A stretch of 64,000 bases of DNA. It comes from Hyalella azteca (taxonomy: Eukaryota; Arthropoda; Malacostraca; Amphipoda; Hyalellidae). Below the pieces are notes generated by a model that ran no database searches, was not told the origin of the DNA, and saw only the letters and a program-made list of their open reading frames with translations. Positions 34,682 through 47,026 of this stretch are shown piece by piece (the stretch's first letter is position 1; every line of letters begins with the position of its first letter). The stretch spans positions 372,001 through 436,000 of the forward strand of contig NW_025947446.1 of the NCBI RefSeq assembly GCF_000764305.2, written 5' to 3'. The position numbers and the translations under genes are program-made.

Positions 34682-34865
34682 TCGAAGCCACTTTAAATGC
34701 GTGCGTATTGCTTGAGTTCTATTTATTTTCGAAGCCACTTGTAATGCGTGCGTATTGCTTGAGTTCTATTTATTTTTCGAAGCCACTTGTAATGCGTGCG
34801 TATTGCTTGAGTTCTATTTATTTTCGAAGCCACTTGTAATGCGTGCGTATTGCTTGAGTTTTATT
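34682..34865 (+). repeat. 54-bp minisatellite
   Basis: About three and a half near-identical units starting CGAAGCCACTTGTAATGCGT and ending TTGAGTTCTATTTATTTT. Confidence 0.9.
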
Positions 34866-34959
34866 GCAAATAGTGTTCGTCAGTATGTGTTCATTAGTTA
34901 GGAAAATTTTTCTGTAAAATTTTTCAAATGACTTTAATAGCTATGCTAGTAAATGAAGT

Positions 34960-35285
34960 CAAAAATTAATGAGATTTTTACTGCTCTATTTTTCATCGCA
35001 ATTCGACTAATTTCAATTTATTACGTTGACAGAACAGCTGCTCCCGGTCAATTTAAATTAATATGAATATTATTTCATGATTAATCACTTCTCACCAGCG
35101 TCATAAAATCAGATAAATCAGCCAAATTGAGGTCAGCAAGAAAAAATGAGTTTTTGACTGCTCTATTTTTCATTGCACTTTAATTATTTTCAATTTATAA
35201 CGCTGCCAGAACAGATGCTCCCTGTCAATTTAAATTGATATAATATTATTTTATCATTAATTACTTTTCATTAGTCAGATAAAAT
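34960..35285 (+). repeat. Tandem duplication of about 180 bp
   Basis: The blocks ACTGCTCTATTTTTCAT, CAGAACAG(C/A)TGCTCCC, GTCAATTTAAATT and CAGATAAA occur in the same order in two adjacent diverged copies. Confidence 0.75.
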
Positions 35286-38200
35286 CGGAAGCCCGCTTGA
35301 AATACACGTGGAATTAAAATCGGACCATCCGATTTTTCTATCTGCGTCACGCTCTGATTGATTAATCGACCTGCGCACGTGTTAATAACGACTGCGCACT
35401 TGTCTGGAAAAAATATATATGCATTATTTTTTTTAATGTGTGCTCATGATTCGCTTCGGGAGGATGTAGCTCACTTATACATGATTAAATTAGCTTCCAT
35501 AAGCGACTTCAATTACTATTCTATTATTGTCTGTTGGTTCTCATGACCAGTCTTAGCTAACCATGCAGGACGGTTCAGGTTCACAATTCATGCTTTCGCC
35601 CAGTTTCGCGCCGTTTTCGAAACTGCGTGAAACTTTTAATAGCACACAATCGTATCTTTGTAAAATCATTGCTATGGTGCTAGAACTATTCAACCGAATC
35701 TCTTATTCCTAGTCATCGAAAGACGAATTTTTTAGCCGATTGTTTTGTTAGTTTGAACCTATTCCACCAGAATAAACATCAGACATATTGTTGAAATGAG
35801 TTGAATGACACGGCGTAGCAACTTGATTTAATGGAATCAAAAAATAAATTTTGTACTCTCACTTGTTTTTATTTTCCCTTTTTGAGTAAATATCTAATGG
35901 ACTATTTATTCCATTATATGTGCAAACTAGATTTTATTGAATTGATTTTCAGAATAAGTGGTTAGTCACAAGAACCATTGATTTTTCGTACCATATTTAT
36001 TACTGTTATTTTAGATCCATCCTTCTTATAGTAAACGGAATATTAAAAAAATTTTCTCCAATAAATATTTGCCGAAACCAAATAAGCAACAAATTTATTT
36101 CAATGATTGCAATCCTTATTATTTCAAACTATTAAAATCACGTTATTGGCTAAAACACCTCGAATCACAATGGACTATAACCAGGATAATCTCGGTGCGG
36201 TTACCTGCACTTAAACAATCTTCGCGAACGCGTTTAGAGAGGATTAGAAATTTGCGCAATCTATAATACGGAATTCGTACATGTGAACAATTGCACTATT
36301 TTACGTCTTCTTAGGAATACTGCCTTCATATTTTTGTACGCCTAATCCGCATAATCCCATGTACTTTTATAAGTAGGATATGTGCCTGGTCTATTAATTC
36401 AGCGATGTCTTCAATTACACATCAGAAATGCCATCGGAACCTTCAGGAATATAAGCGTCGAGAAGATTCGGTCAGCTGAGAGCTGCCAGCAATTCCATTA
36501 AAGAACATGTATGAATGTTTAGACAGTGTATCGAATTCATTACGGACATTCAGAGCTTAGTGTAGTAATTGAACAAGATAATATGATTTAATCTCTCTGG
36601 AAAAAATCATTATGTGTAGGGTAAATGATGAAATTATGAATTTTTATCCCTAAACATTTTTATTGTCTTTCTTACATGAAATTACGCTCCTAACGAGAAA
36701 AATTTTATCGATACATTTCCTAATAGTATACTTTTCTTTACATATCTTCGTTTATAACCCGCAAAATAAGGACTTAATAACAAATGCCCTGTTGAAAACC
36801 GATGTAAAAATAAGGGTCCGACAAGCGTTACAGTGGCCGTGTAGTAAACGGGAAATCGTTCGGAAACTCGTATTCTAATCGAAAAGCAATCAGAAATTAA
36901 TAATCGCTACCCGCGGAGAAACTAACGCCACGCTACTATATATATATATAGGAGAGAAAAAATTGATGGCGAACGTTCGCGCACCTTCTTGGTCTCAGGC
37001 TCTCGTCCACCTGAAATACTTATTTCTGTGAGGGAAAACTCACCAGTTTTTTTATTCGTAAATTACGAATATCGGATTTGTTTTTCCCTGAATCTTATGA
37101 TTGCTATACGAAAATAAATGTGTTATTTGAAAATTTTATCATTGAGCTATCTATTACGTGTATTATCGTAGCAATTTTTATGTAAATATCTAAATCGTCA
37201 AGTTAAGCTATCGAATTCCGTAAATGTTTCACGGTTATTCACTGTTTTTTTGCATTTAATCGGGAAATATTTTTTTCAGAAATTTTTAATCATATTATAA
37301 ACAAAAGGCTGTAATGTAGACGCTTTTCTATGCCCTCTCTTTACCACAGTAAATTTTGTATTTGTAAAACATTTAATTCAGTGTTATCTCCTATGCGCTT
37401 GCACCGTAAAAGTCTAAATCGTCTAAAATCACCTCAAGTCTAAAAAGTATAAAAAAATAGTCTCGTCGAATATTTATGATACACGGTAAAGACACTGACA
37501 TAAAGTAATTTATAGCAGATAGAAATATGTAATTTTGAATATTTAGGACGTCACACTCATCCATTAAAATTGCAGGCACTGACGTAAACATTTCATGCAA
37601 GTCCGCACAGATCAAGAAGCAACGCCTGAAGCAATCGAGATTCGGATAGGCGGGTAGACTGCGTTTGGTTATTTTTTCCATTAGAGATGAGGCGAGACAA
37701 CAGGGTTTGTTCCGTCTAGCGATAAAATCCGGGACAATTTTCAGCTCTCTGTGGGAATTCCGGAAAAATATCGAGACAAGAGGTTCCGATTAAAATATGA
37801 GTTCTAAAATTTCCCGAAATTTTCATCTTTTTTAACGAGACGTACTAGTTAATCCTTGATATTGAATTTAAATAATAAATTGCTTTGGATATTCTCTGAT
37901 CAACATTTTGTCTGTTAACGGGTTAACGAGTAGCAGCCAGTAGCTATAGTCTACTTCCAGCCAACACGTTTTTACGAAACAGACATCTGCCAGGGAAACA
38001 ATTGTACATATTTTTTAAGCAATCTTTGGTTTAAAACTGGATTACCGAGAGGTCAAACGAAAAAGTTCAGAGAGCAGAAGGTGCTGCGTTCGCTATACTC
38101 GGTTAGGACCAATCACTCTCATGTGTGGCAAGCCAGATCTAATGAGGTGATGACACAAGAGACTTCAATGCTTCACTGGGGTGTAAACTTTGGTTAACCA

Positions 38201-38815
38201 ACATCATAACTTACGACGTATATATCTACCATTTTCATGTGGATCTCGGCTATAAAAATTCTGTGAAGGTTCATCTTCATTGCAGATGTTCTCAAGTTCG
38301 ATATTCCACATCAGATTCTTTGTTTGGTCGCGGCTTTATGTTATGCCCACGGCTATTGCCCTCGTTCATACCTCGGTCATCATGGTTCTCGTCGGTTCAT
38401 TGCTCCTTAGAAAGTTCCCAGATATCCCTTTTGATTTGGATCATCTTGTAGGGTCTGAAAAAGTCTTTCCACGCCCAGGTAAGCGGCTGACCGAACGACA
38501 CAGCGTAACCGACTCGAAGTTCACGATGACGCAATTGCGGGTACTGAACTCGCACGGTTCTCGTCAGGTGCGATTAAAAGCTTATTAGCAACATCATTCA
38601 CTGAATATTCAGCCATACATCGCCAAGTCTGCCCACTAATTTAACTGCTAAATTACTTTAGCAGCTAAATGTCGCCGAATCCGCCCATGACTGGCAATTA
38701 GCCATGAACACACAGAGTAAGCTCGATATTCCGAGGCCACGCGTTCGGAATGTTTCGTTTTGTTTGAGAAAAGTAAGGAATATCTTGTTTCTTATAGAAT
38801 ATTCAAGACTAGTCG
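35286..38815. other. AT-rich intergenic stretch
   Basis: I found no supported gene. A short (TA)n run lies near 36940. The 102-codon frame at 38280-38588 and the 96-codon minus frame at 37391-37681 lack any family signature. Confidence 0.4.
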
Positions 38816-38857
38816 CGTCTCGTTACGTTGCGTCTCGTTACGTTGCGTCTCGTTTTA
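38816..38857 (+). repeat. 15-bp tandem repeat
   Basis: GCGTCTCGTTACGTT repeated nearly three times. Confidence 0.85.
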
Positions 38858-40117
38858 TGTTTACGTATCTGTCTTGTATCGTTTCATAATTACTGGGACA
38901 CATGTATTGTCCCGTTTTATACCTTTATTCTGGGCCACTTTTTGCTTCTATTCCGTTATTTTTTCCCGGAAATTTTTCGTCTCGTCCCGGTTGTCCCGGT
39001 TTATTTCGAGAAAATTATTCCGAGACACAGGAGTCTATTGACGAGCACCTGAGAATGCGCTCTGACGAAACATTCCGTTATTATAAAAAAAGTCTCGGAC
39101 GCTATATATAATGTCCAGTATTTGTGTAAAAGTTATCCGAAAGTTCATTATTAAAAATTTGGGGACTCTAAACAATCATAAAAGCCCATCCCTGAAACAA
39201 TAAACAAAATGTACAATTTTTACTGAACAATAATACGAAACCTCATTTCATTCTAAGAACACAAATATGTTGATGTACTTCGAAACTTCGATATATATCA
39301 AAGTTTTATTTTATTTTCAATTCAAAAGTCATCAGTTGTTTCGATTTTAAACCTATACTCTCAAGATCGATACAGTACACTGCAGTTATAGAAACTACCA
39401 CGACAGTTAACATGCTCGTATACACTAATTATTGTAAGGTTATAATTCACAATTGCCAAATGACTCATAAAGTGTCTGAATTTATATAGCTGTGGCTGAA
39501 TTTAACAATTGACATGTTTCAAGATATATAGACTATAAAATAATTCATAATTCACCCATCTTGATACTTAACCAATCCGTTGTACAGGACCAAATAATCA
39601 TGACCAGCTTCACACTCAATCCCCAGACCAAGATTGAATCCGCAGTGGATGTAAACGCTTGTGCTGCTGTGCGGCGAGTCCTTGTTATGTATGCGAGAAA
39701 ACGTCCGGAGGTGCTGAGTCGTGTCATTTTTGCCTCATGAGTGCGTGGAAACGTCATGATTTTGGTAGTAATTACCAGTATTTACTTCGGCACGTTATTA
39801 ACAGTTGTGGGCATTTTTGGTTAGCTAGAATTACGGTTACTGAACGGATTTGTATTGCTAAAACCTCACATACAACTAACTTTAAATATTTTCTCTCAGT
39901 TTCTTCTAATGTGTAAACGATTTAACACTTCTTGGGAATTTTTGGCCGTCCAAAAAATCAAATTCTCATGACTTTGGTGTCTTTTATCATGCCATTTGTT
40001 CGCATTAAAATCATTCTCCATTTTACGTGTATTTTCATGGCTTACGAGTATTTCACGCTTAAATTTCAGCTGCAGCCAATTGAATCAGATCGAATGAATT
40101 ATCATTTGAATATCAAG
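38858..40117. other. Intergenic stretch
   Basis: No feature recognised. Confidence 0.4.
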
Positions 40118-40258
40118 ATCATCAATTATAGATTTTATCACTACGATAAAATGATAAATTAATAGATTTTTCACTATGATTGATTTTATGACCATGGTTG
40201 ATTTTATCACTAAGACTGATTTTATGATCATGATTGATTTTATCACTATGATAAAATA
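40118..40258 (+). repeat. About 24-bp tandem repeat
   Basis: Degenerate units of GATTTTATCACTATGATT and GATTTTATGACCATGGTT alternate five to six times. Confidence 0.75.
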
Positions 40259-42444
40259 TCCAGGTTGTTAATTAACGTTTTTTCCTAATGAGTTTGAGAC
40301 CAATTAAAAATTTTGCTAATGATAGCTGATTTTCTGTCCTCAGGTGTCACGCCCAGGGTCGCCAGATGGTCATTTTTTTCCTGGAAAATTCCGCGATTTA
40401 ATTTTTTTAACTGCGTTGGCCGTCTAAAACTTATGATGGCAGTACTTCCTTATTAAATTTTACTTTATTAAAAATATAGCATAATATATATACTTTATAT
40501 AGTATAATATACAGTATAAAAATAAAGTATAAAATAATATTTTACTTACTTTATTAAAGTGTGAAATAACAGTGTAATTTTTACACCGGAACTTACAAAT
40601 ATTTCAGTATATCTTGAGTAAATGGACTTTATTGGCCTTTTTTGTCCTCGGACTTGCCGTTTTTAGGCCAGCTGGCAACCATGGTCACGGTCGCAGAGTA
40701 GCGTAATTTGTTCTTCACAATTCTGTTATTTCTGTTCAAAAATAATAACCGAATGGCATCCACTCTAAAACTCGCGCCTGAGCCAAACGCGGCTGTTGAC
40801 TTATTGTTCGTCTTTAGTTTCTTGGCTTGACAAAAAACTTCTCGCACGTCTTGGCTCGAAGTGAATGAAAACAAAGCAAAAACTCAGTGAAACCTGAAAA
40901 ATACTCTGAGAGACTTCCGCAAAATGCACTGCACGCAACCCTCCCACTTTACCAGCTCCAGTACTACGTTTTCATCCGATATTCTCACCATGCAGCAACT
41001 CCCAATGACTACCAAGATGTCACGTCATTATCAATCAGCCTGTGGGTTAAAAGACGTCCGTGCATCCCATTTAGCTGTTCAGTCTAGTCAAATCTTTAAC
41101 TGGAATAATCTAGTAGCAATCAAACAATAGCAACCGCAAAAATATACACCAATCAGAATCATCTCTTAGTTTCATAGCCAAATATTTCATGGCGTTCTCC
41201 TGGCATTATTTCAACACGAAATTCTTTAATGTAATGTGCTACATTAAACTTTAGCTTAATGATCGAAGAGTGCTCGCATGCAGTAATTTGAAACATCTTT
41301 GTGTAAATTCTGGAGGGAATTCATCCCTGCTAAGCAAAATTAAAACCAAACCTTATTCATATTTCACCATGAATTAAAATGATGAAACAACGAAGTTTTT
41401 TGCAATCAATGAAACCAAAAACTTGCCTTCCATTAGAACAAACTCGTCCGACAATGACCGATTCGGCCATGACACCATCAGGGTGTTATACTTATTGGAA
41501 CATCTGCGGCGCAGAGAGCAGAGAATTTCTCACCTTGCTTAAGAAGAAAGCATCAACAGCTTTAACTATAAATTGATGAGGCAAAAATTACGTATATGTC
41601 CCAGAGTTATAAAATCGTGTCGCCCCCCACAGTAAATGGAAACGATAAGAAGGAAATTGTGATGCAGATGGATTGGCTAGGTATCGCTCTATTCCATAAC
41701 TTGTTTTTTATTTATTTTCTTCAAATCCTACCAACTGAAGCGTTAGCCCCAATCAATTAACATGATAATAATATAAGTATAGTAATCAAATTTAGCTGCA
41801 GTGAAAAATATAACTAACAAACCTAATAGTTATATAATTAAAATTTTCAACCGTAAACTGTATAGATTACTTTTAAATGGACAAGTAACCTCATTTCCAT
41901 TACGATATAAGTTTTGGCGATGAATTATTCATTCTACATATCGTGGACTGTTGCAGCATCAAAGTCAATTGACGTAGCTTTTCCAACATAATTTATTCTC
42001 ACTATCATCTCCACGCGAGAAACTTCGAGTCTCTGATGAAGCTGCGAATCCTGAACAAAACGTAAGAGTCTATGAGGAAAAATGGCATGGACTTATCAAT
42101 ATTTATGTAGGGTTGTATAATTGCACTGTTATCGTTTTCAAATGTTGTCTATTTTAAAACTCAAATTAGGATGCTGATGAACATTTCGTTCTATTTGTAC
42201 AGATTGAAATAAAACAATCCTAAGGTTAGGTACGCAATGGCTCAGACTAGTACATGTTATACCCTAGAGCTTTAAAAATATTTTAGAAACAAAATCTTTA
42301 TTTGAAAAATAATAATTACAACACAGATTATATATAAATGTTATTAGACCCAGTCGTGAGACCGCCGACAAGCGATAAGACATACGGCGGTTATGGAAGA
42401 TACATCATTTACACCATATTTACAGGGTACAACAGCAGCTATAG
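40259..42444. other. AT-rich intergenic stretch
   Basis: Very AT-rich around 40440-40560. No coding exon or RNA recognised. Confidence 0.4.
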
Positions 42445-42541
42445 GGAGGTACCGAACCTACAGCTACATCATGCAGTTTCTGGCAGCAGGGAGGTGCCAA
42501 ACCTGGAGCAACATCATGCAGTTTCTGGCAGCAGGGAGGTA
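42445..42541 (+). repeat. Two-copy direct repeat of about 46 bp
   Basis: The segment ACATCATGCAGTTTCTGGCA followed by GCAGGGAGGT occurs twice in tandem. It may be internal to the hAT-type element ending at 42818. Confidence 0.8.
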
Positions 42542-42654
42542 ATTGCAATAAAGTTGCATTGATATGTTTTAAAAATGTTTTATTATCATTAAATGTTAAT
42601 GAATAAATCCCAATAGCAGAACAATAAATATTTAGAGATTTCCAATAAGTTTGG

Positions 42655-42818
42655 TCATTGTAGCGGCTAATGTAGCGCGCTACATTTTACTGTAGCGGTA
42701 GCGGTAGCGCCCGTTACAATCTAGTGGGTGTAGCGGTAGCGGTAGCGCCCGCTACATTTAGAGCATGTAGCGGTAGCGGTAGCACCGCTACATTTTCAAG
42801 TAGCGCTGCCCAGCTCTG
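42655..42818. mobile_element. Right end of a second hAT element of the 30.6-kb family
   Basis: The last 100 bp match the right end at 31816-31907 almost exactly, including the GTAGCG array and the terminus CTGCCCAGCTCTG. The left end was not found, so the full extent is unknown; it may begin before 42300. Confidence 0.8.
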
Positions 42819-43160
42819 CCTATAAGGACTGCCACAATTAGGACAGGTATACGGTCGCATCTAATAGTAATAGTATCCTATAAGGACTGCCATAATTAGG
42901 ATAGGTATACGGGCGTATTTAATAGTAATAGTATCCTATAATATAAGGACTGCCACAATTAGGACAGGTATACGGGCGCATCTAATAGTAATAGTATCCT
43001 ATAAGGGCGGCCATAATTAGGATAGGTATACGGTCGCATCTAATAGTAATAGTATTCTATAAGAGCGGCCATAATTAAAATAGGTATACGGTAGCATTTA
43101 ATAGTAATAGTATCCTATAAGGGCGGTCATAATTAGAATAGGTATACGGTCGCTATACTC
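42819..43160 (+). repeat. 58-bp minisatellite
   Basis: Six units of the form CCTATAAGGACTGCCACAAT, GGACAGGTATACGG, GCATCTAATAGTAATAGTAT. The array begins right at the hAT terminus. Confidence 0.9.
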
Positions 43161-44514
43161 GACAACCGTATCACACTACGGTTTTTATTATTGTTGTTCG
43201 AATGGAAAATAGGAAGGAGTGGAACGGAATAAACAATAGTATCCCCATCACTTGGATAAATATTCATATCACATAACATATACTACGGCATCTCATTGTG
43301 TCTTCTCGTAAATTCAATCCAATTTGAGGGATTGGATCGAATTATGAAAGATAGATAGTGGCATATAGATGTCAAAATACGGAAACTGTTCAGGAGTCCC
43401 AATTTTTTTATAATTTTTCTTCGGCCTGGTTGAGTTTTTCTCACTATGATAATAAATACAGAAAATCAATAAAAATATACTGAAAATATAAGAAATCAAA
43501 CACTTTTTTATGATGCTGCTTTCGGCGCGGTGCCCCGCTGCTGCAATTTGCTATGATCTTTATTTGAATGAAAATGCGGTCTACTAAAGCAAATACATAA
43601 TCGCTGCACGTCTTGTGCTACTCTTGTACAACTCTGAGTTATGATCGGCGCTGTCGTAGTGTCATTATAGGCTGGAAAATACGCATGGCAAAGTCCACGC
43701 CATCGTTCCCTGTAGATTGCTGATCCTTTTCTGCACGAGTTTCGGCCTAATCAAAGACTCGAAGTTTTTCACGGTCATTTTATTTTGGCCGCTGCGTGAC
43801 ACAAGGCAGTGGCTGTCAATAACATTTAACGAGCGGTTCTTGCGTTGCAGTAAAATTGTGAAGCTGAATATAGGCAAACGATGTACTTGCAAAGCGCATC
43901 TGTGTATTGTTATTGCCTACTCGGAATTATCGGTAGATTTTGGTTTGAAAGTCATCAAAGGAATTTTCATTGACCATCGATATCCGTCTTTCATTATCTA
44001 TTAGACAGAAATTATTATATCTACGAAGTAAACGTCGTTTAAGACTTCGATAAGAAAATTCCTCGGATTATTAATCAACGTCGTGATAAAGAAGCAGCCT
44101 TACGCTCCAACATGACATCGGACGCTGCACAGATTTACTTACTAACGAGAATGTTGTTTAAGAGGAACGAGTTTGGAGAAAATTATTTTGGTCGAATGGT
44201 ACAAATGAAAATAGAGCATACAACTCCTTATTGCTTCTGTTTTGTTAGCATGCATAAAATGTAACAGCTTCTATATGATCTCTGTAGCGGCTGCCTCAGA
44301 TAGCTCTTCGCTCAGAACAATTCAGCATAATTCCCAACCTCCCAGCATGCTGAGCTTTAAGTGGATGAAGTTTTTCAATAATTTAACACTGGGCTCGCAT
44401 CATCAGGTTTATGAGTGAAGGAACAAGTTGCGATTATTGAGAAAATCTGCACAATAACACAGAACAATAAATTCAAACAGGAAAAACTGGCATGCATACC
44501 TCGAATGAATATCA
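43161..44514. other. Intergenic stretch
   Basis: Apart from the possible Harbinger fragment listed separately, nothing recognised. Confidence 0.4.
43665..43892 (-). pseudogene. Possible PIF/Harbinger-type transposase N-terminal fragment
   Basis: The minus-strand frame includes KMTVKNFESLIRPKLVQK, which resembles the (F)RM(T/S)-x2-xF-x2-L-L-x-LV-x-P-K stretch near the N-terminus of HARBI1-like nucleases. Nothing downstream extends the match. It could be coincidental. Confidence 0.25.
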
Positions 44515-44676
44515 GATAATCACCAGTTAATAATTAATCACTAGTATTAAATTAATCGCCAGTAACAGATTATTCACCAGTATCAAATTAATCACCAGTA
44601 TCAAATTAATCACCAGTATCAAATTAATCACCAGTATCAAATTAATCACCAGTATCAAATTAATCATCACTATCTA
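44515..44676 (+). repeat. 18-bp tandem array
   Basis: Units AATCACCAGTATCAAATT, perfect for five copies and degenerate at the edges. A related sequence (CAGATTAATCATCAGTTAAA) appears at 45311 after the inserted element, suggesting the array was split. Confidence 0.9.
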
Positions 44677-45308
44677 ACGCTGGCACAAACTTTATTTGGC
44701 TTAGCCAGCGGAGGGATTAAGACGCATTTGGTTTTATGCTTTAATCGCACCTCAAAATGCAGTGGATCTGAAAATAATGATAATACAAAGGAATCAAAAC
44801 TAGCTAAATCTGATTGAAAATTAAATAATATACCAAATATGATCATAATGACATATATGGCATTAAGGAAGAACTTAAATATTCATCACGAAATTGACTT
44901 ACGTATGTGCTTGGCCCTATTGGCTGAATCCTGAATAGAAGATTTTCCACAATAATATTGAATTTCCAGTTCCTAATACGATCTACGCGGGAAAGTTTTA
45001 CTAACACATTGAATGATATCTGCGTGCTAAACGAATGACAGAAATAAAGGAACATAAATGTACATATAATCAAGTCATGATATTTCTCAAGTAATATTTC
45101 ATAGAAGTATAATTCAAATATTTAGAAATGACATAACACCAAATAACCTAGTCGTCGCGTGTGTGTAGATAAGGAACAACTGACGTGCGAGACGTAGCGG
45201 CTAATGAATGGTTCCTAGAGTGTTGCCACTAGGTGCATGAAGAAAAAATTACGCATAAGAGAACTTAATACTAAAGAAAAGAAAATAAATCCTGTTGCAC
45301 AGGACACT
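44677..45308 (+). mobile_element. Mobile repeat, internally deleted copy
   Basis: This 632-bp unit is the reverse complement of 52716-53723 minus about 400 bp of its interior. It starts ACGCTGGCACAAAC and ends TTGCACAGGACACT. Next to its start is a 7-bp hairpin stem CGCTGGC...GCCAGCG. ACTATC flanks both sides (44670-44675 and 45304-45310 region), a possible imperfect 8-bp target duplication. No coding capacity. It could be a non-autonomous DNA transposon or a solo LTR. Confidence 0.7.
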
Positions 45309-45346
45309 ATCAGATTAATCATCAGTTAAATCCACAGGAACGCACA

Positions 45347-45384
45347 CTGTCTCTTATACACATCTAGATGTGTATAAGAGACAG
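45347..45384. other. Nextera mate-pair junction adapter (artefact)
   Basis: CTGTCTCTTATACACATCT followed directly by AGATGTGTATAAGAGACAG: two Tn5 mosaic ends head to head, the circularisation adapter of mate-pair libraries. It is not genomic. Sequence on either side need not be contiguous. Confidence 0.98.
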
Positions 45385-45442
45385 TTTTTAGTCCGTTGCT
45401 ACACATGAAAAACGTTGTTGCGAGCCAATTTACTTGACTTGA
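45385..45442. other. 58-bp orphan island between adapter and gap
   Basis: Real-looking sequence bounded by an adapter on one side and Ns on the other. Its placement is unsupported. Confidence 0.8.
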
Positions 45443-46335
45443 NNNNNNNNNNNNNNNNNNNNNNNNNNNNNNNNNNNNNNNNNNNNNNNNNNNNNNNNNN
45501 NNNNNNNNNNNNNNNNNNNNNNNNNNNNNNNNNNNNNNNNNNNNNNNNNNNNNNNNNNNNNNNNNNNNNNNNNNNNNNNNNNNNNNNNNNNNNNNNNNNN
45601 NNNNNNNNNNNNNNNNNNNNNNNNNNNNNNNNNNNNNNNNNNNNNNNNNNNNNNNNNNNNNNNNNNNNNNNNNNNNNNNNNNNNNNNNNNNNNNNNNNNN
45701 NNNNNNNNNNNNNNNNNNNNNNNNNNNNNNNNNNNNNNNNNNNNNNNNNNNNNNNNNNNNNNNNNNNNNNNNNNNNNNNNNNNNNNNNNNNNNNNNNNNN
45801 NNNNNNNNNNNNNNNNNNNNNNNNNNNNNNNNNNNNNNNNNNNNNNNNNNNNNNNNNNNNNNNNNNNNNNNNNNNNNNNNNNNNNNNNNNNNNNNNNNNN
45901 NNNNNNNNNNNNNNNNNNNNNNNNNNNNNNNNNNNNNNNNNNNNNNNNNNNNNNNNNNNNNNNNNNNNNNNNNNNNNNNNNNNNNNNNNNNNNNNNNNNN
46001 NNNNNNNNNNNNNNNNNNNNNNNNNNNNNNNNNNNNNNNNNNNNNNNNNNNNNNNNNNNNNNNNNNNNNNNNNNNNNNNNNNNNNNNNNNNNNNNNNNNN
46101 NNNNNNNNNNNNNNNNNNNNNNNNNNNNNNNNNNNNNNNNNNNNNNNNNNNNNNNNNNNNNNNNNNNNNNNNNNNNNNNNNNNNNNNNNNNNNNNNNNNN
46201 NNNNNNNNNNNNNNNNNNNNNNNNNNNNNNNNNNNNNNNNNNNNNNNNNNNNNNNNNNNNNNNNNNNNNNNNNNNNNNNNNNNNNNNNNNNNNNNNNNNN
46301 NNNNNNNNNNNNNNNNNNNNNNNNNNNNNNNNNNN
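45443..46335. other. Assembly gap (893 N)
   Basis: A run of unknown bases; any reading frame drawn through it is meaningless. A 69-bp orphan island follows at 46336-46404. Confidence 1.
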
Positions 46336-46404
46336 GTTATTCATGGAAATTTGACTGAGAAAATACCCCGGAAAATTTTTCTATGCCAAAGCGTAGCTAG
46401 AGGT

Positions 46405-46442
46405 CTGTCTCTTATACACATCTAGATGTGTATAAGAGACAG
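46405..46442. other. Nextera mate-pair junction adapter (artefact)
   Basis: Same 38-bp head-to-head mosaic-end sequence as at 45347. It is fused directly to the mucin-like coding repeat, so the upstream part of that gene is missing or displaced. Confidence 0.98.
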
Positions 46443-46790
46443 GTACCACACCATCCACCAGTACATCCACTACTGAGAGTACTACACCGTCCACCAGTAC
46501 ATCCACTACTGAGAGCACCATACCGTCCACCAGTACATCCACAACGGAAAGTACCGCACCGTCCACCAGTACATCCACTACTGAGAGTACTACACCGTTC
46601 ACCAGTACATCCACTACTGAGAGTACCACACCATCTACCAGTACATCCACTACTGAGAGTACTATACCGTCCACCAGTACATCCACTACTGAGAGTACTA
46701 CACCATCCACCAGTACATCCACTACTGAGAGTACTACACCGTCCACCAGTACATCCACTACTGAGAGTACTACACCCTCCACCACTAGTA
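46443..46790 (+). repeat. 36-bp tandem repeat
   Basis: Nine to ten units of TCCACCAGTACATCCACTAC plus TGAGAGTACTACACCG, with few substitutions. Confidence 0.95.
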
Positions 46791-47026
46791 CGTCCACCCC
46801 TAGTACGTCCATCACTAGTACGTCCACCACTAGAACGTCCACCACTAGTACTTCAACTACTACTCGCACCCCTCCTGGTGATATACTAACTTCATGTATT
46901 ATCAATAAACCAACCTCCACGACCACCACCACCACCACCACTCGACCACCTAAGCCTGACATCCTCACTGCATGCTTAACCATGAAAAGAGCGGTCCGCT
47001 TTGGTGTCCACTCAGTCAGACACTAA
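46443..47026 (+). CDS. Mucin-like Thr/Ser-rich repeat protein, 3' end (partial)
   Basis: The frame starting after the adapter (GT ACC ACA CCA) is open to TAA at 47024-47026, about 194 codons. The first part is about ten 12-residue units of the type STSTSTTESTTP, encoded by a 36-bp tandem repeat. Then come TSTPSTSITS-like variants, a Thr run and the tail RPPKPDILTACLTMKRAVRF...RH. The composition predicts dense O-glycosylation, as in secreted or peritrophic mucins. No chitin-binding domain or signal peptide is within reach. It has no ATG because the 5' part lies beyond an adapter junction. Every unit keeps this frame although base changes occur, which favours it over the proline-rich and valine-rich frames of the same repeat. 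Confidence 0.6.

Noticed and set aside
44515..44676. Regularly spaced 18-bp repeats considered as a CRISPR array
   Set aside because: The units are directly tandem with no spacers, and the context is eukaryotic.
45415..46425. Long open frames of 304 and 336 codons on both strands
   Set aside because: They consist almost entirely of unknown bases in the assembly gap.
46428..46889. 153-codon plus frame rich in PPVHPLLRVLH
   Set aside because: Another frame of the same repeat. Its start codon lies inside the adapter, and it stops soon after the repeat, unlike the Thr/Ser frame.
46381..46983. 200-codon minus-strand frame rich in VVLSVVDVLVDG
   Set aside because: It is the antisense of the 36-bp mucin-type repeat and starts inside an adapter; its repeat-free part has no protein character.
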